From CAZLMW01 sp964560875 (GTDB taxonomy: Bacteria; Myxococcota_A; UBA9042), in contig CAZLMW010000121.1 in the NCBI GenBank assembly GCA_964560875.1, positions 1-23,183 of the forward strand: DNA of 23,183 bases. The letters are read 5' to 3'. Below, in pieces: positions 16,620 to 23,183 of this stretch. The notes under the pieces were generated by a model. The model did not search any database and was not told the DNA's origin. It worked only from the letters and a program-made list of their open reading frames with translations. A program made the translations under genes and the position numbers. Every line of letters starts with the position of its first letter. Within the stretch, counting starts at the first letter, position 1.

Positions 16620-17912
16620 TTGTCCGACCCAACCGATCAAGCCGAAAACGCGCTTCAGCGGTTCTGTGTCCGGTGCGGGCGTGGATCTTCGAACTCCCGT
16701 TGTGAATTTGACCGCGCGCCGACCATCGTCACCGAACCCCGCCATCGCGAGACCCTTCCCGTCGGCACACTGCTCGACGATCGCTACGAGATCCTGAGCT
16801 CGCTGGCCACCGGCGCTTACGGCACGGTCTATCGCGGCAGGCACGTGACGACGGGCCATCTCATCGGCGTCAAGGTGCTCCATCCCCTGCCGGGCGACGA
16901 CCACGTCACGACCGCGCGTCGCTTCTTTCGGGAAGCCGCCGCGACCGCCCGGCTCGGCCATCCCAACACGGTGCGCGTCTTCGACTTCGGGCAAAGCGAC
17001 CACGGTGAGCTGTTCCTCGCGATGGAGCTGCTGCGCGGGACCTCGGTCGCACGACGGCTCCGGCGCTACCATCGCCAGGGTCGGGTCATGACGCCGCGTC
17101 TCGCTGCCATGATCGGAGTCGGCGTCCTGCGGAGTCTCGGCGAAGCGCACTCGTGCGGGATCATTCACCGCGACCTCAAGCCGTCCAACGTGATCTTGCA
17201 TGAGGCGGGCCCCAACGATCTCGCCATCAAGGTCGTGGATTTTGGCGTGGCACGCGACGCGACGGCGCCCATGACCGCGCCCGGTACGCGTATCGGGACG
17301 GCGTCGCACATGAGCCCCGAACAGGTCGCAGGCGGCGACATCGACCACCGCGCAGACCTCTATTCGGTCGGCGTGCTGCTCTACCAGTGCCTCACGGGGA
17401 CGCTGCCTTTCGAGCACGCCAACGCCATGAAGCTCGCCGCCATGCATGTCACCGAACCCGCTGAACCGCTCGGCAACCGTGTCCAGGCGCTGGCTGGGAC
17501 ATCGATCGAACGCGTCGTCATGTGCGCGCTCGAAAAAGACCCGGCGTTGCGTTGGCAGTCCGCCTACGACATGCGCCGCGCGCTGCTGGACTCGGTGCAA
17601 AAAGAAGACCTGTTCATGATCGACGACGCCTTCCGCTCGTCGATCCGGCCGGTGAAGAGCCCGGTGCAAACGCCCGAACCCGCGGCGCTCGACGAATCGC
17701 CGTCCCGCTACGAGCTGCCGACAGTCGACCACGACACCTTGCTCGAGGTTGGCCAGCAAGGCGACGAGCTCATCACCGACACCCAGATCCCCGCGGATTT
17801 GCCCGATCCCAGCCAGGCCGAAGCCGTCCTGAAACGTCGTCACTCCGGCAAGGCGCGCGAAACAGCGCCCAATCGCGACCATCCCCAGTTCAAGCCGCGC
17901 AACAAGGACTGA
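16620..17912 (+). CDS. Soluble Hanks-type serine/threonine protein kinase
   Basis: The 430-residue protein phosphorylates Ser/Thr on target proteins. The kinase domain starts at about residue 56: glycine loop LATGAYGTVYRG (62-73), ATP lysine K85, helix-C glutamate E105 (FFREAA), catalytic loop HRDLKPSN (D185), DFG at 207-209, and GTASHMSPEQ (226-235) in place of the usual APE. All key residues are present, so it should be active. An N-terminal CxxC...C cluster (C16, C19, C28) resembles a reduced zinc ribbon. The last 100 residues look disordered, and there is no membrane segment, so the kinase is cytosolic. The only start between an in-frame stop at 16578 and the cysteine motif is TTG at 16620. 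Substrates are unknown. Proximity to the surface lipoproteins is suggestive only. Confidence 0.87.
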   Translation: MSDPTDQAENALQRFCVRCGRGSSNSRCEFDRAPTIVTEPRHRETLPVGTLLDDRYEILSSLATGAYGTVYRGRHVTTGHLIGVKVLHPLPGDDHVTTARRFFREAAATARLGHPNTVRVFDFGQSDHGELFLAMELLRGTSVARRLRRYHRQGRVMTPRLAAMIGVGVLRSLGEAHSCGIIHRDLKPSNVILHEAGPNDLAIKVVDFGVARDATAPMTAPGTRIGTASHMSPEQVAGGDIDHRADLYSVGVLLYQCLTGTLPFEHANAMKLAAMHVTEPAEPLGNRVQALAGTSIERVVMCALEKDPALRWQSAYDMRRALLDSVQKEDLFMIDDAFRSSIRPVKSPVQTPEPAALDESPSRYELPTVDHDTLLEVGQQGDELITDTQIPADLPDPSQAEAVLKRRHSGKARETAPNRDHPQFKPRNKD

Positions 17913-18005
17913 CCGGCCCTTTCCATCACCGCGCGATCCCGCCCCGACCCGCTCTGGCCGTGGATTGCCCCCGAGCCGTGCATCGGGCTACCGTTCGCCG
18001 GTCCA

Positions 18006-18191
18006 ATGCTGAGCTTCGTCTACCAGTACGCCGTGATGTGGGTGATCTTCGCCATCGGCGTCGGCATCGGCGTGCGCAACGGTGAGCTCGGGTTGTCGGG
18101 CCGTCGTGGCTTCCGCTTGGCGATCCTCGTAGCCGGAATGCTGTTCTACATGGGGCTGCAGGGCGCGTTTACCCAGTGGGGCACCCCGTGA
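18006..18191 (+). CDS. Small two-helix membrane protein preceding the symporter
   Basis: The 61-residue product has two hydrophobic helices (VYQYAVMWVIFAIGVGIGVR and LAILVAGMLFYMGLQGAF) joined by a short basic loop. Its stop overlaps the symporter GTG start (GTGA at 18188-18191), so translation is probably coupled, and it likely works with the transporter as an accessory subunit. Small proteins of this type upstream of sodium:solute symporters are familiar from memory, but I cannot name the family. The frame is open upstream as far as the kinase TGA without any ATG, GTG or TTG, and that upstream stretch also reads like protein. Confidence 0.65.
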   Translation: MLSFVYQYAVMWVIFAIGVGIGVRNGELGLSGRRGFRLAILVAGMLFYMGLQGAFTQWGTP

Positions 18192-20116
18192 GCGGCCCCG
18201 ATATCGTCGTCCTGCTGCTGTATCTCGGCGCCGTCGTCCTCGCCGGTTCGCTCGTCGGTGGCGCGGCCCGGTCGACCCGTGACTTCTTCTTTGGCGGCCA
18301 GCGTTTCTCGTGGTGGATCATCGCGGCGTCGTGCATCGCGACGCTGGTCGGCAGCTACTCGTTTATGAAGTACAGCGAGGTCGGTTTCCGCTACGGCCTC
18401 GCCTCGTCGTCGACCTACCTCAACGACTGGTTTTGGATGCCGCTGTGGATGTTCGGTTGGCTGCCGATCATCTACTACTCGCGCGTCGGCTCGATCCCCG
18501 AGTATTTCGTGCGCCGCTTCGGCCCCAGCGTCAGGCATATCGCGACCGGCCTCATCCTGCTCTATCTGCTCGCCGGCGTGAGCTACAACTTCTTCACCCT
18601 CGGCGTCGTTATCGAGCAGCTGTTCGGCATACCGCTCATGGTCGGGGCCGTCGTGGTCGGCGTGGTCGTGGGGGCCTATGTGACCTTCGGCGGGCAAGCT
18701 TCGGTCATCATGACCGACCTGGTGCAAGGGGTCTTTCTGCTCGGAGTCGGTCTCGCTATCGTTGTGCTCGGCGCCCTGGCGGCAGGCGGTTTTGGCGACC
18801 TCTGGGCGGCGCTTCCCGACACACACAAGACGGCGTTACCCGCGTTCAATGAGCCGGCTGGGTACAACTTCATCGGCATCTTCTGGAACGACGCGATGGT
18901 CGGCGGCGTCGCGTTTTACTTCTTCAACCAGGGGATGATGCTGCGTTTTCTCTCGGCGCGCTCCGTCGACGAAGGCCGCAAAGCCATCTCCGCTGTCATC
19001 CTCGTGCTCATGCCGCTGACCGCGATCGCCGTTGCGTCGGCCGGTTGGGTCGGCCAGTCCCTCGCGCACATCCCGGGCCCTGACGGTGTTCCGCTTGTCG
19101 ATCCGGGCATCAATCCCAAGGAGGTCTTCGTCGCCGTCACGCGGATGCTCTTCACCATCCCCGGCACCTTTGGCCTCGTCATCGCCGCGCTGATGGCCGC
19201 GCTCATGTCGACGGTCGACACCCTTATCAACGCGTCCGCCGCGATCGTCGTCAACGACGTGCTCATGCCGCTACGTCCCAAGGCGGGCCGCGAAGAGCTC
19301 CTGCGCATGTCCCGCTACGCATCGGTCATCGTGACGGTGCTCGGCCTGATGCTGACCCCGGCATACGCGAGTTTTGACAGCCTCTACACCGCCAACGCGT
19401 TCCTGAAAGCCGCGATCCCGCCCCCCGTGGCGGTTGCCGTGTTGCTCGGCGCGTTCTGGCGACGTTCGACGACCACCGGCGTCGTCGTGGCGATGCTTAC
19501 CGCGGTCCTCGTCACGTCGTTGAGCTTCGGCTTTCCGCAGCTCGTCGCGCCATTTGCGCACGGCACGCCCTGGGATCCCGATGGCGATCCGGCCAAACAG
19601 CTCGTCTACATGCGCGCCTTCTTGAGCTTCGCCGTGGCCATGGTCGTCGGCATCGTCGTCAGCCTCGCCACCCGCCCAGGCGAACCTTCCAAGCTGCGGG
19701 GACTCGTCGCCGAGGGTTTTGGTCTCGCGCAGTACGCCTTCAAACACGACCGCCAGGCGGCTGAACTCCCCGAGGGCGGCGCTATCGCCAATCCCAGCAT
19801 CGGCAACGAAGTCAAAGACCGCAGCCCTGAGCCTCTGCGGGTCGAGTGCGCGGCGGTCCCGGGTGATTTCGGCGTGGATTCGGGCGGTCGTGGCTTGATC
19901 CACCTGAGCATCGGCCTCCGCGCCCGTCTCGATGTGCAACCGGGTGACCTCGTCTTCGCCGAGCGCGTCAATCCTCTCTGGGGCGGACTCCGCAGCGGTT
20001 GTTTCCGCGTTTCCGACGTCGACGCGCCCGACACCGAAGCGGCGATGGACGAACACGGGTCCAAGTTGCTCGGCCTCGCCGGGACCACATCGATCAAGAT
20101 GTGGCGCTGGATGTGA
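18188..20116 (+). CDS. Sodium:solute symporter family transporter
   Basis: This 642-residue inner-membrane protein has about 12-13 hydrophobic helices across residues 4-495 and the fold of the SSS (LeuT-like) family. ATLVGSYSFMKYSEVGFRYG corresponds to the early helix with the substrate-binding break, and AALMAALMSTVDTLINASAA is the conserved helix with the Na2-site Ser/Thr residues. It is expected to import an organic solute with Na+, but the substrate cannot be assigned. After the last helix a cytoplasmic tail of about 145 residues contains a beta-rich part (GLIHLSIGLRARLDVQPGDL), longer than in simple members and of unknown role. The GTG at 18188 is chosen for its 4-bp overlap with the preceding small gene. 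Confidence 0.9.
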   Translation: MSGPDIVVLLLYLGAVVLAGSLVGGAARSTRDFFFGGQRFSWWIIAASCIATLVGSYSFMKYSEVGFRYGLASSSTYLNDWFWMPLWMFGWLPIIYYSRVGSIPEYFVRRFGPSVRHIATGLILLYLLAGVSYNFFTLGVVIEQLFGIPLMVGAVVVGVVVGAYVTFGGQASVIMTDLVQGVFLLGVGLAIVVLGALAAGGFGDLWAALPDTHKTALPAFNEPAGYNFIGIFWNDAMVGGVAFYFFNQGMMLRFLSARSVDEGRKAISAVILVLMPLTAIAVASAGWVGQSLAHIPGPDGVPLVDPGINPKEVFVAVTRMLFTIPGTFGLVIAALMAALMSTVDTLINASAAIVVNDVLMPLRPKAGREELLRMSRYASVIVTVLGLMLTPAYASFDSLYTANAFLKAAIPPPVAVAVLLGAFWRRSTTTGVVVAMLTAVLVTSLSFGFPQLVAPFAHGTPWDPDGDPAKQLVYMRAFLSFAVAMVVGIVVSLATRPGEPSKLRGLVAEGFGLAQYAFKHDRQAAELPEGGAIANPSIGNEVKDRSPEPLRVECAAVPGDFGVDSGGRGLIHLSIGLRARLDVQPGDLVFAERVNPLWGGLRSGCFRVSDVDAPDTEAAMDEHGSKLLGLAGTTSIKMWRWM

Positions 20117-20119
20117 TCG

Positions 20120-20824
20120 ATGACCGCGCCGTCCAGCCCAAAGCCGACGCGCCCCATCCAGCTCGAGAAGGGCTGGCTCGACGTCATGCGCCCCGAATTC
20201 GAGCAGCCGTACATGGTGCAATTGCGCGCTTTTCTCGTTGACGAGATGCGCCGCAACAAGGTCTTTCCGCCCGGCAAAGAGATCTTCAGCGCCTTCAACA
20301 CGACGCCGTTTCAATCCGTTCGCGTCGTCATCCTCGGCCAGGACCCGTACCACGGCCCCGGTCAGGCGCACGGCCTCTGCTTTTCGGTCCGCCACGGCGT
20401 GAAGACCCCGCCGTCGCTGCAAAACATCTACCGCGAGCTGAACGACGACCTCGGCATCCCGCCGGCCGACCATGGCAACTTGATGCGATGGGCCGAGCAG
20501 GGCGTGTTGCTGCTCAACACCGTGCTGACCGTGCGCTCGCGGCAGGCATTCTCCCATCGCGGCAAGGGCTGGGAGACGTTCACCGACCGCGTTATCGAAC
20601 AGCTCAACGCACGCCGCGAAGGTCTTGTATTCGTCCTGTGGGGATCCGCCGCCGGTCGCAAGGCGTCGATGATCGACAGCCGACGTCACGGCATCGTCCG
20701 CTCACCGCACCCCAGTCCGTTGTCCGCTCATCGCGGCTTCTTCGGCAGCCGACCGTTTTCCAAGATCAACGCGATGTTGGAGCAACGCGGTACCGAGCCG
20801 ATCGACTGGCGCGTAGGCGACTGA
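20120..20824 (+). CDS. ung: Uracil-DNA glycosylase, family 1
   Basis: This enzyme excises uracil from DNA to start base-excision repair. The 234-residue protein is the usual length and has every family-1 signature: the water-activating loop GQDPYHGPGQAHGLCFSV with catalytic D75, the Pro-rich TPPSLQNIY loop, LLLNTVLTV with the uracil-recognising Asn (N133), and the DNA-intercalation loop HPSPLSAHRGFFGS with H197. Its ATG follows the symporter stop after three bases, so it is probably co-transcribed, although a functional link between the two is not expected. It is the last gene before the toxin-antitoxin region. Confidence 0.95.
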   Translation: MTAPSSPKPTRPIQLEKGWLDVMRPEFEQPYMVQLRAFLVDEMRRNKVFPPGKEIFSAFNTTPFQSVRVVILGQDPYHGPGQAHGLCFSVRHGVKTPPSLQNIYRELNDDLGIPPADHGNLMRWAEQGVLLLNTVLTVRSRQAFSHRGKGWETFTDRVIEQLNARREGLVFVLWGSAAGRKASMIDSRRHGIVRSPHPSPLSAHRGFFGSRPFSKINAMLEQRGTEPIDWRVGD

Positions 20825-20854
20825 CGGCCGCGCCCGTTGCGGACCGCGTCGATG

Positions 20855-20878
20855 CACATATACTTGCGCGTATACGTG
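20855..20878. promoter_or_regulatory. Operator-like palindrome of the first toxin-antitoxin operon
   Basis: Arms cacatatac and gtatacgtg pair at eight of nine positions around a six-base centre, ending eight bases before the antitoxin ATG. This AT-containing palindrome stands out in GC-rich DNA and sits where ribbon-helix-helix antitoxins usually bind to repress their own operon. Confidence 0.5.
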
Positions 20879-20886
20879 GAGGAGCC

Positions 20887-21117
20887 ATGGGACAAGTCAC
20901 GCTATACCTCGACGACGAAACAAAGGCTCGGATGCGCGCCGCTGCAAAGGCCGCGGGGATGTCGATGAGCGCCTGGTTGACGCAGCTCGTCGTGGAGAAG
21001 ACGCGGGACGAATGGCCTGCGGAGGTGACAAAGCTGGCTGGTGCTTGGAAAGATCTACCGACCGCCGAAGCGCTGCGCGCCGATCAACCGGCTGATCTCC
21101 AGCGAGAGTCCCTGTGA
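20887..21117 (+). CDS. vapB: Ribbon-helix-helix antitoxin, VapB-type
   Basis: This 76-residue protein starts MGQVTLYLDDETKARMRAAA, with the short beta strand then two helices (AGMSMSAWLTQLV) of an RHH/CopG-like DNA-binding dimer. Its C-terminal part (AGAWKDLPTAEALR) is the kind of extended segment that neutralises a PIN toxin. GGAGGA lies just before the ATG. The stop overlaps the toxin start (GTGA). It should repress its own operon through the palindrome upstream. The start near 20887 also avoids overlap with the glycosylase gene. Confidence 0.85.
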   Translation: MGQVTLYLDDETKARMRAAAKAAGMSMSAWLTQLVVEKTRDEWPAEVTKLAGAWKDLPTAEALRADQPADLQRESL

Positions 21118-21515
21118 AGTATGTCCTCGACACGAACACGCTGGTCTACTTCTTCCGCGGCGACGGAGATGTCAGCCGCCGGCTTCTGGCCACGTCTCCG
21201 ACCGACATCGCGATCCCGACCGTGGTCGTCTACGAGTTGGAGACCGGCATCGCCAAGTGCGGTGATAGCGCTAAGAGACGGGCGCAGCTGGATGCGCTGT
21301 TGCGAGTCGTCACCGTACTGTCATTTGGGGTTGCCGAAGCGAAAGCGGCGGCGCGAGTGCGGGCGGAGTTGGAGCGGGCAGGCACGCCCATTGGGCCTAT
21401 CGACACGCTCATCGCGGGCACAGCGCTGGCAGCTGGCGGCACCCTCGTGACGCGGAATCAACGCGAGTTTGGCCGTGTGCCGGGGCTGGAGTTGGACGAT
21501 TGGTACGGTAGCTAA
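21114..21515 (+). CDS. vapC: PIN-domain ribonuclease toxin, VapC-type
   Basis: The 133-residue PIN-domain protein is expected to cleave RNA, commonly tRNA or rRNA in this family, when freed from its antitoxin. Acidic residues of the active site are visible: D6 in KYVLDTNTL, E41 in YELETG, and D97 in IGPIDTLIAG, with the TRNQREFGRV strand near the C-terminus. In that last position the usual fourth acidic residue appears to be Asn (N115), as in many VapC proteins of the TRN type. A GTG start at 21114 overlaps the antitoxin stop, which gives translational coupling. It resembles the VapC subgroup that begins with a LDTN motif. Confidence 0.9.
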   Translation: MKYVLDTNTLVYFFRGDGDVSRRLLATSPTDIAIPTVVVYELETGIAKCGDSAKRRAQLDALLRVVTVLSFGVAEAKAAARVRAELERAGTPIGPIDTLIAGTALAAGGTLVTRNQREFGRVPGLELDDWYGS

Positions 21516-21902
21516 CGAATTTCGGCTCAGCCCTGTTGCCCTTTGTCATGGGACGGCGGCTACACGATCACCGCTGCTCCGCGCGTGGTGGTCGATAGCG
21601 AAGATCCTTGCGACGCCCAGCGGCACATGGCTGAGCGGCGTGCTGACGTCCACGCGCGGGCTCGTGCTGCGCCTCTCGGACAAGGGAAAGACCGCCGACG
21701 ACCGCCTCATCGCGGCCAACCACTTCGGTCAAACAGCCTGCGATCCAAAGAACAAATACGTCAGCGCCCGGCCCGCCAGCAGGTTGATACCAGATCGCCG
21801 CAGCGGGCCCACCAACAACCCAACCCACACCCAACCTGCACCCAAACCGCACCCAAATTGCATCCATGCCATGCACACGCTACCCTCAGTCGAGGAGCTG
21901 CC
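21516..21902 (+). pseudogene. Gene-free spacer with a possible decayed coding fragment
   Basis: There is no intact gene between the two toxin-antitoxin operons. From about 21540 one frame reads DGGYTITAAPRVVVDSEDPC with strong third-position GC. Near 21625 the coding-like bias shifts to another frame reading WLSGVLTSTRGLVLRLSDKG and on to about 21730. This looks like a frameshifted remnant of an unidentified gene. At 21811-21862 lies a pyrimidine-rich, degenerate repeat of the form cacccaac. Confidence 0.25.
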
Positions 21903-22151
21903 GTGAAAACGCTACAAATCCGCGACCTGGACGAGACGACCTACAACGCCCTCGCGGCCGCCGCTGACCGCGAGCGACGCAGCCTCTCGGGACAGGCGGG
22001 CCACGTCCTTGCCGAGGTCCTTACCGACGGCACCGACAACAGGGCGCGCCGCTCACAACTGCTCGCTCAGCTCCGCGCAGCACCGCCGTTCACTCTCAGC
22101 GAGGATTGCGACACGCCCGAAGACATCATTCGGTCGGACCGCAACCGATGA
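21903..22151 (+). CDS. vapB: Ribbon-helix-helix antitoxin, FitA/VapB-type
   Basis: The 82-residue product starts MKTLQIRDLDETTYNALAAA and continues with RSLSGQAGHVLAEVL, the strand-helix-helix pattern of FitA-like and VapB antitoxins. The acidic C-terminus (SEDCDTPEDIIRSDR) is typical of the toxin-binding tail. A GTG start at 21903 follows GAGGAG at 21892-21897, and the stop overlaps the toxin ATG (ATGA). It is unrelated in sequence to the antitoxin 800 bp upstream, so the two operons arrived separately rather than by duplication. Confidence 0.85.
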   Translation: MKTLQIRDLDETTYNALAAAADRERRSLSGQAGHVLAEVLTDGTDNRARRSQLLAQLRAAPPFTLSEDCDTPEDIIRSDRNR

Positions 22152-22543
22152 AGCTTGTCCTGGACGCCAGCGCTGCGATCCGGCTCGTAACCGGCGCCGC
22201 GTCCAACGAGATCGCAGCCGCGGTCCAGCGTGCGGACGAGGTCCTGGCACCGGACCTATTCGTGTCTGAGGTAGCGAACGCGCTGTGGCGGATCGCCAAG
22301 CAGCAGTCATTGTCGACGGAAGAAGCAGTCGCTGCGCTCGACCTCGCCTGCAGCCTTCCCGACACCCTCGTGCCGGTCGCGACGATTCGGCGGGAGGTGC
22401 TGGCAGAGGCGATGCGGCTGGCGCACCCGGCGTATGACCTGGCGTATCTGGTCCTGGCGCGACGTGAGGTGGCTTCACTGGCTACCGTGGACAAACGCTT
22501 GGCAGCCTTGGCGGATGAGGTCGGGTTGGAGACGGCGATGTAA
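22148..22543 (+). CDS. vapC: PIN-domain ribonuclease toxin, VapC-type (second)
   Basis: This 131-residue PIN protein has all four expected acidic residues: D6 (KLVLDASAAI), E41 (FVSEVANALWR), D97 (HPAYDLAYLVLA) and D115 (LATVDKRLAAL). The DAS and YDxxYLVLA motifs place it in a different VapC subgroup from the toxin at 21114, which carries LDTN and PIDTLIA. The ATG overlaps the antitoxin stop by four bases. It probably acts as a sequence- or structure-specific RNase kept inactive by the upstream antitoxin. Confidence 0.88.
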   Translation: MKLVLDASAAIRLVTGAASNEIAAAVQRADEVLAPDLFVSEVANALWRIAKQQSLSTEEAVAALDLACSLPDTLVPVATIRREVLAEAMRLAHPAYDLAYLVLARREVASLATVDKRLAALADEVGLETAM

Positions 22544-22620
22544 CTGTCGGGTGCGCTACCCGGGTTCACCGGAATCAACCACCCAAACGGACAACCCAGG
22601 TTCCCGGAGCGTAGCGTTCT

Positions 22621-22715
22621 CAGGTACGTCCTTATTCCTTTTACTCTCGCAACTAACTGAAATCATTTGCGCGTGGCACATGGTTTCGCCCGAAAGGGGA
22701 AAAGGGACGTACCTG
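22621..22715. repeat. Inverted-repeat element A (95 bp)
   Basis: Arms of about 24 bp (beginning caggtacgtcc and ending ggacgtacctg) pair with only two mismatches and a few G-T pairs. They enclose about 47 bases that contain cgcgtggcac. The arms carry an A/T-rich aaagg-aaaa-gg core. The size and lack of coding capacity suggest a non-autonomous palindromic element, perhaps related to REP-type or IS200-like terminal hairpins. Confidence 0.65.
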
Positions 22716-22964
22716 CGACGTCCCCGTCCACACGTCCACCTCGGCTACCGAGGCGGAGGGTGGTGGAAGTTCACAGTCGTGGGCGGCATCCGCTTGCCGG
22801 TTGGTGCGTCGATCGGGCCAAACGACGTGCAGACATCATGCGGACCGCCAGAAACGCACCCAGTGGGTCCGACTTGCGCCGACCACTTTCCACGGAAGCA
22901 GTTTGTAGACCTGACAAGTTTGGGCCCATATGTTGAGATCGGCGTCCAGCTGTTTCCGTTTTGA
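22716..22964 (+). pseudogene. C-terminal remnant of a probable outer-membrane beta-barrel protein
   Basis: Directly after element A, one frame reads sensibly to a TGA: GGGWWKFTVVGGIRLPVGAS, later KQFVDLTSLGPYVEIGVQLF and a final PF. Alternating hydrophobic residues and a terminal Phe are typical of the last strand of an outer-membrane barrel. There is no start codon with a ribosome binding site, and the frame continues upstream only through the repeat. I read it as the 3' end of a gene cut off by the element. The family is not identified. Confidence 0.4.
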
Positions 22965-23000
22965 GTCCCGTTTCAGCGCCGTGCTCGTCCTAAACGGGAC
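22965..23000. repeat. Short hairpin adjoining element B
   Basis: The perfect 9-bp arms gtcccgttt and aaacgggac flank an 18-base loop. The right arm leads straight into the left arm of the long inverted repeat that follows, so it may be part of the same mobile unit or act as the terminator of the truncated gene. Confidence 0.5.
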
Positions 23001-23110
23001 GGGGTCAGGTGCTGGCACTTTCCTTTTACGGCACTGTGGTGCGCGTAAGTACTTGCAATATGGATCGCGAAACGCGCTAAAAGGAAAAAGGCAGTACCTG
23101 ACCCCGGTCC
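22997..23110. repeat. Inverted-repeat element B (about 114 bp)
   Basis: The left arm (ggggtcaggtgctg, then tttccttttac) and the right arm (gctaaaaggaaaaagg, then cagtacctgacccc) are inverted copies with a few differences, around about 45 bases. The arms share the caggt(a/g)c and ccttt(t)a blocks with element A, so A and B belong to one family or to closely related families. Confidence 0.6.
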
Positions 23111-23183
23111 GGTCACGTCCCCCGGGTCCTTGTACGGTGGGTGGACCAGGGAGGACTTGTGTGTGGGCATCGGCGGACTCCAG
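23111..23183. other. Right edge, possible start of a gene
   Basis: A strong GGGAGGA sequence at 23149-23155 lies four to eight bases before three overlapping GTG codons (23159, 23161 and 23163). A gene may begin here and run out of the window. Too few codons remain to tell which frame, if any, is coding. Confidence 0.2.

Noticed and set aside
14648..17882. Two minus-strand open frames of 521 and 561 codons
   Set aside because: They are antisense to the IgGFc-binding-like lipoprotein and to the kinase. Arg/Asp/His-rich composition is typical of GC-rich shadow frames.
19271..20689. 472-codon minus-strand open frame
   Set aside because: It is antisense to the symporter and uracil-DNA glycosylase genes, whose catalytic motifs are intact on the + strand.

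Overview
This is a GC-rich, gene-dense window whose style suggests a deltaproteobacterial or Myxococcota-like genome, possibly from a metagenome assembly. The signs are large surface lipoproteins with Gly/Ser/Asp-rich linkers after the lipobox, Cys-rich repeats, PKD and lamin-tail modules, an IgGFc-binding-like protein, a soluble Hanks-type Ser/Thr kinase and a GAF-adenylate cyclase. Taxonomy is inferred from protein style only. Nearly all genes lie on the + strand.

Left part (1-4058): a membrane protein built from two homologous halves, then two overlapping-coupled flavin/split-barrel (pyridoxamine 5'-phosphate oxidase-like) genes on the minus strand. A GAF plus class III nucleotide cyclase is transcribed divergently from the same 94-bp spacer. 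A hairpin closes this block.

Middle-left (4059-7966): a SAM methyltransferase that has lost its N-terminus exactly at a 51-bp palindrome, followed by two back-to-back tandem arrays (16 bp x3 and 17 bp x4). Then comes a compact + strand run: a small Cys-rich DUF5522-like protein, a class III aminotransferase, a MORN-variant membrane protein and glutamyl-Q tRNA(Asp) synthetase.

Centre (8161-17912): the dominant feature is a 1918-residue lipoprotein with eight Cys-rich repeats, a lamin-tail domain, PKD/Ig domains and a duplicated beta-helix module of about 444 residues. Each copy of that module carries an unfamiliar aromatic-rich domain. It is followed 43 bp later by a 780-residue IgGFc-binding-like lipoprotein, and then by a cytosolic Ser/Thr kinase. 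A joint role in cell-surface adhesion or recognition is an inference.

Right part (18006-23183): a small membrane protein overlapping a sodium:solute symporter, uracil-DNA glycosylase, and two unrelated VapBC-type toxin-antitoxin operons in tandem. The end is a repeat-rich, gene-poor region with two long inverted-repeat elements of the same architecture flanking the C-terminal remnant of a probable beta-barrel protein. The strongest leads for something undescribed are the duplicated inserted domain in the giant lipoprotein, the split-barrel/cyclase divergent pair, and the repeats that sit at truncated genes.
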